Shown here: positions 56,748 to 64,000 of the stretch, piece after piece
How the letters are laid out: the number at the start of each line of letters is the position of its first letter
Position numbering within the stretch: the stretch's first letter is position 1
NCBI GenBank assembly: GCA_029204225.1
Contig: CM055100.1
Coordinates: 55,055,597-55,119,596 of the forward strand
Direction of reading: 5' to 3'
Length of the DNA stretch: 64,000 nucleotides
From: Diphasiastrum complanatum
Lineage: Eukaryota > Streptophyta > Lycopodiopsida > Lycopodiales > Lycopodiaceae
The notes under the pieces: model-generated
Database searches by the model: none
Seen by the model: the letters and a program-made list of their open reading frames with translations, nothing else
What the model was told of the DNA's origin: nothing
Position numbers and translations under genes: made by a program

Positions 56748-59700
56748 TTGTGTGGTTTAATCTGCCTACAGCATTATCCACTGATTCTCAGTATGGAAAC
56801 AAAATTTTTATATTCTGTTTCTCGAGAAAATATTTCTGCAGGCTCATATGTGACGCTTGTTTCAAGAAGATATCATGGTGATATATCACATAAACCTGGA
56901 AACAAATCAGAATATTTATGCAGTGGCACTTTTAACTCTATTGCAAGTAGATGTCGTGGTGTTCATTCGCAAAGTATTAAGCTCAAATGGGAAGGGCCAG
57001 GCAATGCCAAGTTTAGGGTTGAGGTATCAAATCAGAGAGGCTATTCTGGACCAGTTTTCAAAATGCCAGCATTAGTGTACCAAAAAGGATCAAGTTCACG
57101 AGAATTTTTTAGAGATCTACAAGCTGGCGGACTGATGATGTGCCAGTTTCCTGTATTACGCTCCATTCTAGTTTTTGAGGACAACTTAAATAATGATCCT
57201 TTTTCATGCTTTAAAATATTGGTGAGCCAGAGACGAAGTAAAGTCAAATATATTATGAATGATATTAAACATCAGAGCAGATCATTTCTACCAGAAGCTA
57301 TTAAATCAAAAGCTTCTTCTGGATTGGACTCTATCACAGTTGTTCATAGTGGAAATTTCCATAAGCCGGATTCCAATTCCAACCTAACTGATGAAACTTG
57401 GAAAATACAAAGCTGCTCCATATCAAAAGTCTCTGCAAATGTGTCTCAAGATCGGGTAGCTCGACAAGATAAGCAAAAGCTGAGCTGCAATTTTAATTAT
57501 TTGATCTCCCCAAACCAAGCATTAATTCGGGTGGGTATGCTATATAAACAGGGCAATCTGAGGGAAGGGTTACAGGTTTTAATGGGGATGAGTCAAAAAG
57601 CCATGTTGAAGTATGCTTTGGTTTATGTTCACCTTTTGCGAGAATGTGGGAAGAAGAAAGTTTTAAGAGATGGAAAGCAAATCCACAATCAGGTCATTTC
57701 TTGCAGGTTGGAAGGAAATGCTTATATTGCAAGTGCTCTTATTAGCATGTATGCAAAATGTGGAAGTTTGCAGGATGCTCGCATGGTTTTTGACAAAACC
57801 CCAAACATGAATATAGTCTCCTGGACTGCAATGATTGCAGGGTATGCAAAGCAGGGTGATGGGGAAGAAGCTATGGCACTCTTTCTACGGATGAAGCGCC
57901 AAAGGTTCCAACCTGACAAGGTGACTTTCATCTGGGTGCTCAATGCATGTGCAAGTGTGGGCTGTCTGGAACAGGGGAAACAAATTCATGATGAGGTGAT
58001 AGAAGCAGGGCTAGAATCAGATATCTTTGTGGCAACTGCCCTAGTTGACATGTATTCAAAATGTGGATGTCTTGTGCTTGCTCAGAATGTCTTTGATAAA
58101 ATGCCTGAACGGAATTTGGTCTCCTGGAATGCTATGATTGCAGGTCATGTTAAGCATGGGAGTAGGATTGAAGAGGCTTTGAATCTTAGCGAGCAGCTCA
58201 AGTGTAAGGGTTTAAAAGCTGATGCAGTTACATATGTAAGCCTCGTCGGTGCATGTGCTCGTTTCCAAACACTGGATCGAGGAAAGCAGGTACATGCCGA
58301 AATTCTGGCTGCTGGTTTGGAATCTAATATATTTGTTGGGACAGCTCTCATTGACATGTACTCAAAATGTGGAAGTTTACTTGATGCACGACAAGTCTTT
58401 GACAGGATGCCAATGAGAAATGTTGTGGCATGGAATGCGATGATCGCAGGATATGCAAAGCATGGAGATGGTAATGAAGCTCTTAAACTGTTCCAATGTA
58501 TGAAATATGGAGGTGTAAGGCCTGACGGAGTGACCTTTGTTGAAGTTCTTTGTGCATGTAGTCGCCTGGCTGCTTTAGAGCAAGGTAGACAAGTGCATTC
58601 TGACATCATTAAAGGGGGGTATCATACGGATATCTTTGTGGGAACAGCTCTGGTAGACATGTATGCAAAATGTGGAAGCTTGGCACAGGCTAACAAGGTT
58701 CTCCATCAAATGACTGTCCGCAATGTGATTTCTTGGAATGCTCTCTTGGCTGGATATACGAAACTTGGGAAGCACAATGAAGTACTCGAACTCTTCTGGA
58801 AAATGAAACTTGAAAATATTGTTCCAGATGAAGTCACTTTTTCCTGCATACTCAATGCCTGCAATTCTCATGAGGCACTTGAAGCAGGAAAGCAGATTCA
58901 TGCAGAAATTATTGAACGTGGGCTCCATTCAGATGTCTTCATGGGGAATGCTCTTATTAACATGTACTCAAATTGTGGGAGTATATTGCAGGCAAGGCGA
59001 GTTTTTGATGGTATGCATACTCCAAATGTTGTTTCCTGGACGTCAATGGCCACAGCATATGTCAAGCATGGGGATCCTGCCGAAGCTTTAAGACTTTGCA
59101 AGGAAATGCAGGAAGATGGACTGAAGCCAGATGAGATGACCTTTGTGTGTATGTTGGATGCATGCACCAAGCTTGGTGCTCTAGAAATGGGAATGCAGAT
59201 CCACTCTGACATTATTGAAGCTGGATTTGAATCAAATGTTTTTATTGGGACATCTCTTATTAACATGTATGGGAAATGTGGGAGCTTTGCACATGCAATT
59301 CAAACCTTTGACTTCATTCCAACAAGGAATACAATTACCTGGAATGCAGTTATTAGTATGTATTCAAAACATGGGAGGAGCATGGAAGCTCTAGCAGTTT
59401 TCAAGAAAATGAAGCAGGAAGGCTTTAAACCAGATGGGGTGACTTTCGTTTGCATTCTCAATGCATGTGCCTCTCTTACTGCCTTAGAACAAGGGCAACA
59501 GGTACATGTAGATATTGTTGAAGCAGGGTATGAGTCTGATATCTTTGTGGGGAATGCTCTTATAGACATGTATGCAAAATGCGGAGATATAGAGCAAGCA
59601 TTTTGGGTTTTTAACCAAATGCCAGAGAAAAATATCATATCCTGGAATGCAATAATTGCGGGTTTCTGTATACATGCTCATAGTGCAGAAGCACTACGAT

Positions 59701-60140
59701 TATTCAGGAAAATGCAGGAACAGCAATTAAAGCCAGACAAAATCACATTTGTCAGTCTTCTGTCACTCTGCAGCCATTTGGGATTAGTGGAGCGAGGTCG
59801 TGGCTTATTTGATTCCATGATTCGAGATTATGGACTTGAACCCAGTTCAGAGCATTATGGTTGTCTAACTGATCTTCTTGGCCGAGCAGGCCTCCTCAAA
59901 GAGGCTGAGCATTTTATTGCTGAAATGCCAATTCCGCCCCACATTTCAAACTGGATGTCATTACTTGGTGCATGCAGAATCCACACAAACTTGGAGTTAG
60001 CAGAGTCTACTGCTAGAAATATTCTTAAGCTGGAACCACGAAATTCAGCAGCATGTGTGTTGATGTCCAACATATATGCTATGTCTGGAAAATGGGATAA
60101 AGTAATGGAATGGAGAGAAATGATGAAGGAGAAGGAATGA
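56748..60140 (+). CDS. PLS-class pentatricopeptide repeat protein, E region truncated (1130 aa)
   Basis: One uninterrupted exon. An ATG at 56793 (METKFLYSVS) is an alternative start. Residues 1 to about 255 have no PPR and probably hold an organelle targeting sequence. From about 260 to 1040 there are seven P-L-S cycles of about 101 residues, marked by VSWNAMIAGYAKHG (P), KPDGVTFVCILNACAS (L) and FVGTALVDMYAKCG (S) blocks. An E1-like region follows (YGCLTDLLGRAGLLKEAEHF, WMSLLGACRIHTNLELAE). Such proteins bind organellar RNA, mostly for C-to-U editing. The frame ends KEKE. In the next frame (60137-60208) the DNA continues as KKEAGCCWIEVDGQRHEF, a normal E2/E+ sequence, and meets a TAG at 60206-60208. 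No DYW deaminase domain follows. It may be a decayed editing factor or may need a partner supplying DYW. Confidence 0.85.
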   Translation: MCGLICLQHYPLILSMETKFLYSVSRENISAGSYVTLVSRRYHGDISHKPGNKSEYLCSGTFNSIASRCRGVHSQSIKLKWEGPGNAKFRVEVSNQRGYSGPVFKMPALVYQKGSSSREFFRDLQAGGLMMCQFPVLRSILVFEDNLNNDPFSCFKILVSQRRSKVKYIMNDIKHQSRSFLPEAIKSKASSGLDSITVVHSGNFHKPDSNSNLTDETWKIQSCSISKVSANVSQDRVARQDKQKLSCNFNYLISPNQALIRVGMLYKQGNLREGLQVLMGMSQKAMLKYALVYVHLLRECGKKKVLRDGKQIHNQVISCRLEGNAYIASALISMYAKCGSLQDARMVFDKTPNMNIVSWTAMIAGYAKQGDGEEAMALFLRMKRQRFQPDKVTFIWVLNACASVGCLEQGKQIHDEVIEAGLESDIFVATALVDMYSKCGCLVLAQNVFDKMPERNLVSWNAMIAGHVKHGSRIEEALNLSEQLKCKGLKADAVTYVSLVGACARFQTLDRGKQVHAEILAAGLESNIFVGTALIDMYSKCGSLLDARQVFDRMPMRNVVAWNAMIAGYAKHGDGNEALKLFQCMKYGGVRPDGVTFVEVLCACSRLAALEQGRQVHSDIIKGGYHTDIFVGTALVDMYAKCGSLAQANKVLHQMTVRNVISWNALLAGYTKLGKHNEVLELFWKMKLENIVPDEVTFSCILNACNSHEALEAGKQIHAEIIERGLHSDVFMGNALINMYSNCGSILQARRVFDGMHTPNVVSWTSMATAYVKHGDPAEALRLCKEMQEDGLKPDEMTFVCMLDACTKLGALEMGMQIHSDIIEAGFESNVFIGTSLINMYGKCGSFAHAIQTFDFIPTRNTITWNAVISMYSKHGRSMEALAVFKKMKQEGFKPDGVTFVCILNACASLTALEQGQQVHVDIVEAGYESDIFVGNALIDMYAKCGDIEQAFWVFNQMPEKNIISWNAIIAGFCIHAHSAEALRLFRKMQEQQLKPDKITFVSLLSLCSHLGLVERGRGLFDSMIRDYGLEPSSEHYGCLTDLLGRAGLLKEAEHFIAEMPIPPHISNWMSLLGACRIHTNLELAESTARNILKLEPRNSAACVLMSNIYAMSGKWDKVMEWREMMKEKE

Positions 60141-60935
60141 AAAAGGAGGCAGGGTGCTGCTGGATCGAGGTTGATGGTCAACGACATGAATTCGTTGCAA
60201 ATGACTAGTCTCATTTGCAGATTCAATTTATTGGTTAATAAATACAGATGTGGATTAGTAGATGCTTGCAAATATAACTGAAATTGGATGTTTTAATAGA
60301 TAGCTCACAATTCCCTGGCTACACGAGCTGGAAGTAAATTGAAATATTTAAACTTTTTACGAGATTAAGCCCAAAACTTAGATCTTACTAAACATGCAAG
60401 CTACAATTTTGATGAATGCTCATAAAATTACTATCTAGGAAAGGTCAAAATCATACCTATCAAATCTACTAACGGTTTAAATTGTGTACCTTAACCATTT
60501 GATTGAGGTAAGAGAATATTAACCTAACCTAAAGAGAAAGGTCAGCATGAGGTCTTCATTTACTCTTCTTAAGACAGCCCCACAAAGCAACCATTAAGGC
60601 CATTCCAAAAATTATTAATCTTCCAGAGCCTTCAAGTCCATAAGTCTTATGGATTGTAATAGGATAATTTAAAACCAAAAAAACAATTGGAGATCCGTAT
60701 TATTGGCAGCCCTTTCAATTCTCTGATGTGTAGATAATACTTTCAGCTAAGTTTCTCATGTTGCTTTTGGATGGCCTGGAGGGAGACTTCAGCAGCAGTA
60801 GCTATTTGATTTATCAAGTTTTTCAATCAATATTGGCAAGCTATTAAGTTTCTTCATGATGGCTTTTACCATATCCAACTGTTAGAATCTTTCACAACAG
60901 AAGTTGGTTCAGAGAAATAGGCTGAACAGTACAAG
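60141..60935. other. 3' flank of the PPR gene
   Basis: Carries the shifted E-region remnant to 60208, then AT-rich DNA without a feature. Confidence 0.5.
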
Positions 60936-61444
60936 CATAGAACTCACAGTTCTCAGAATCGTGGGTCCTGTGAACCGTGGGGTGAACTGTACCACAGTTC
61001 ATGAACCATGGTATGGTTCCTCTATTTAATTAATTAATTAACTAATTAATTTCCAAATTCACAGATTTCACAGATGATTTCATAGATTTCACAGGTAACA
61101 CATTTGACAAATTTTACATGATGTACAGATGATTTGACATATGATACAGATGATTTGACAGATGTGAAATCATCACTGATTTCACATGATGTACAGATGA
61201 TTTGACAGATGATACAGATGATTTCACAGATGATACAGATGATTGACAGATTTCACAGATTTGTTTGGCCCTTTTTTTGCATATTTTTTTGGGGGGGGAA
61301 ACTAAAAAAAAAATTAATTAATTAATTAATTAATCAATATCAGTACGGTTCACCACGGTTCTGGGCAAAAAAATTTAAGAGCCGTACCGTTCACTGTACG
61401 GTTCTCAGAACCGTGGTGAAGGATAACGGTTCATTAATTCTATG
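60936..61444. mobile_element. Miniature hAT element with perfect 8-bp target duplication
   Basis: 509 bp, starts CATAGAACTC and ends ATTCTATG, flanked on both sides by AGTACAAG (60928-60935 and 61445-61452). Subterminal GAACCGT/ACGGTTC motifs occur several times at both ends; the centre has TTAATTAATTAA runs and a tandem ACAGATGATTTCACAGATG repeat. An 8-bp duplication and CATAG ends identify the hAT type. No coding capacity. Confidence 0.8.
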
Positions 61445-61452
61445 AGTACAAG

Positions 61453-62985
61453 TTTGGACCATTTTTGTAGATATAGAAGTTCGTTCATAATAATTTTCAG
61501 ATATAAGTTATTTATATGGCATAAGACATATAATTTTCAGATATAAGTTATTTACATGGCATAAGACAAATTAGAATGATATAATACTGCTTTGAATTTT
61601 CATGTAAAATGAAAAGACAGTTAGAACTTAAAAGACGTATTTGGTAGCATCTGATATTGTGATAGTGAATCTAGTATTGTGATGGTGAATCCGGTATTGT
61701 GATAATATGGATCACGTTTTCAGCTTGTAGAGGTGGTAAATGGAAATCTGAATGTTGTAGTGATCCAAAGCAGGTTTCCAGTATATAAGGCTCATCTTGT
61801 TGGCCTTGCTTATTACAGTGAGGGGGTTTGAGATTGTAGGTGAAAGTTACGGCAGTTTAGAAGAAAAAAGGTTTTGAAATCAAAAAATCCTTGACCAAAA
61901 GATAAAGTCCTTATCTAAGGGTCGAGTCCAACCCTTAAGCTTTGACAAAGGATCTCCGATTGTTAAGAGAAAACAACTTAGTTTCATTCAAGTGGTCATT
62001 CATTTAAAGCCCCTCTTTTACACTTGGGTGATTGGTATTGAAGATTAGAGCTGCCACTGTCCCTGCCTTACAGATTTTACTTGGAAATAGGACCTAGCAT
62101 GCAACAATCACAGGAATAGCAAATGGGTCACTTATTTCCATTCACGGGTTGTTAGTGTCCTGAACTCATTTGGCAAGCACCATCTTGGGCTGGTTTCACC
62201 GTGCTGCCAGGGAGAGAGTTGCATGGATTTATGCTCTCAGAGAGAGAGTCCCTTATGGATGGTTTCTGGATAAAAGGCCAGGCCCTTAGAAAGGAATGGG
62301 GGCTCGAGGTCTGCTGGCAGCCAGAGGAAGCACACAGTTTAAGATGGTTGTGCCTATTATCAATGGGATCAATCAGGCTCCTACAATGGGGATCTTCCCT
62401 ACCATATGCATGGGCTTTGGCTGATTCAGAAGCCAGCTTTGCTATTCTCTATTTAAGCAAAGAAACACCGATTGGCAATCATGTGTCAGGGGTGCAACTT
62501 TAGTTTTCTTCAAAATGTTTGTTGGCGGATTCACTTATTGGAGAAGAGTGATATGCTGTGTACTGCAGTGTTGTAGCAGTAAGTTATCCTCTCTTTAATC
62601 TTCCTGATTCAATTCTTGCTTGTGCTTCAATTTCCTTGCTTGAGATTTTTGGATTACAGGGCTGGCCTTGTTTCCCTGTGATTGCCAGAGGCTTGTTCAT
62701 GGATGAAGAGTAAGAGCTAAGAGGAGCCAAGCTATTGCAAAAAACATTCCCGTTTCTGAAGTCTCTTTTCTAGAGAATTGTTGCATCGATTTTGGTGGTA
62801 TAATAACTGGAATCAGAGCCTGATGATGGCCAGAAAGAAGTGTCTGTTTGCTGCAACACTGTCTTGTTCCAGCCTTGGATCACTCAGCATATATGATTTG
62901 AAGCAAATTACATGTCAAAGAGAAGCAAATAAACTCACAAACATCTAACATTTCTTGAATTATTTCAAATATGTGGATAAAGACA
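61453..62985. other. Intergenic DNA
   Basis: A 40-base unit (ATAATTTTCAGATATAAGTT) is duplicated in tandem at 61490-61570. No gene is supported. Confidence 0.5.
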
Positions 62986-63530
62986 ATGAGGATCATGCCT
63001 TTAGCAAACCAAGACACTAATGGTGCAATTGAAGCCTTCCATGCTAAAAAGAAAGGTTGCAGCCTACTTAGAAAAAAAAAACAATGAGAAATAGAAGAGT
63101 TGATTGGTTATTACATGTCTTATTGACTGATGTGGAAAATCATTATGCCTACTTAGATTTTTGTAGAAGTTATGGTTTTCTCACAAACAACACAAGGGAG
63201 AGACTAGTTGAACACGCTTTACTTGGAGCTCGTCAAATTCTCAATTCACATGTCTCTTTTCGTTTGATCCTAATGTACCTTCAACTATCATAAGCATGTC
63301 TTATCCCAACAAGCTGCATTTTGGTATCTAACTCAGCTACTAAATGGGCTGGTTGCACTTATGAATGGGCCCAAAAGGATAACATTTGCAAGCACCAAGT
63401 CAAAGTGCTTCAAATGTTGACAAGAGCCATATTGTGCAACACGTTGACACTCGCTGGAAAACTCAACATGATGGCTACCAATTTTCTATCTTCATTTGAG
63501 AATCACTTATTAGTTAGAGTTGCAGACTAG
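62986..63530 (+). pseudogene. SWIM-finger transposase relic (Mutator-like)
   Basis: Fragments in order: NQDTNGAIEAFHAKKKG, NRRVDWLLHVLLTDVENHY, GFLTNNTRERLVEHALLGAR and, in another frame, WAGCTYEWAQKDNICKHQVK. The last is a SWIM zinc finger (C-x-C-type, then C-x-H). This is the end of Mutator/FAR1-like transposases. A poly(A) run at 63069-63079 and later indels break the frame. Confidence 0.6.
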
Positions 63531-63644
63531 ACAAAATGTTAGACGACTTGAGGTATAATCTTTGGGGCTTATATGGTTGGCTATGATATGTCAAATCAAG
63601 GCAAACTATCATCATCGTTCCATGAACAAAAATATTGTAATCAA

Positions 63645-63780
63645 GATGCTCGTAGCGTTGATCGGCTCTCATGCTCGACTCTCAGCTTCTTCCGCTCTCT
63701 TCCTTCTGAGACCTCCTCGGTCATGGGTGAGAGATAACTTGTGTCTTCAGCTTGGCTCGACACTAGAGAATCGACTAACA
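63645..63780 (-). repeat. Inverted partial copy of the LTR at 48639
   Basis: The minus strand reads TGTTAGTCGATTCTCTAGTG from 63780 and matches the first 140 bp of 48639-49034 with a few substitutions. Similarity stops after GAGAGCCG. It is a truncated solo end or the start of a further element. Confidence 0.65.
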
Positions 63781-64000
63781 TTATCCACCCCTAATCTGTT
63801 GTAGGACCCACTGCAACACTGGTGATGTCTTCCGCTTGGCACTTGGAAAAGCGTGGATTTTCGTTCGCTTCCGTAAAACCAGGTGCTTATTATCCGCAAA
63901 ATTTATTCCCCAAAACTGGAAGTCTCTCAATTGGCCGCTACATACCAACCCTCTTGAGCACTTCTTGTGAAACCTGTTCGCCTCGTCGTCGCGCCGTCTG

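Noticed and set aside
62201-62503. 100-codon plus frame
   Set aside because: No recognisable motif, no splice or repeat context; compatible with chance.

Overview
The window is nuclear DNA of a land plant. Introns have GT/AG borders and plant-type retroelements and hAT transposons are abundant. A long PLS-class pentatricopeptide repeat (PPR) gene is also present. The very long, transposon-filled introns and the PPR style suggest a fern or another large-genome seed-free plant, but this is inference because no lineage-specific marker is visible.

Three host-type genes can be read with confidence. (1) On the + strand, 8648-29658 holds a cysteine synthase of the cysteine synthase 2 type (PLP-dependent). 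Five exons are visible, the N-terminal exon or exons are missing, and one intron is 15.1 kb long and packed with transposons. (2) On the - strand, 42027-35986 holds a complete four-exon universal stress protein (USP) gene of 176 residues with an ATP-binding motif. Its upstream region is a threefold tandem repeat, each copy carrying a CACGTG G-box. (3) On the + strand, 56748-60140 holds an intronless PPR gene of 1130 residues whose C-terminal E region is broken and whose DYW domain is absent. A fourth region, minus strand 53779-50790, has exon-like open segments that I could not name.

The rest is mostly mobile DNA. 1-7880 holds two head-to-tail non-LTR retrotransposons (LINE A and LINE B). 8.1-8.3 kb holds a Copia scrap. 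9.2-23.4 kb, inside the long intron, holds hAT-type miniature elements, an apparently intact hAT element (10718-16962), a relic of a second hAT, the 3' end of a chromovirus, and LINE C. 31.8-35 kb holds Copia relics and a 52-bp LINE tail. 36-40 kb holds miniature elements and a tandem repeat in a USP intron. 43-50.7 kb holds a foldback, a miniature element, a Copia RT-RNase H relic, a CACTA-like relic and a Ty3-type gag with its LTR. 61 kb holds a miniature hAT with a perfect 8-bp target duplication. 63 kb holds a SWIM-finger transposase relic and an inverted LTR copy.

The most unusual signal is a LINE lineage that has (TC)n in place of a poly(A) tail. Each copy is bounded by (GA/TC)n tracts at both visible ends and carries a small conserved 3' hairpin with compensatory changes between copies. 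This suggests retrotransposition primed from microsatellite DNA. The second is the hAT element at 10.7-17.0 kb. It has an open 1336-residue transposase gene with an AT-hook tail and a convergent small charged ORF, and it sits in a TA microsatellite.
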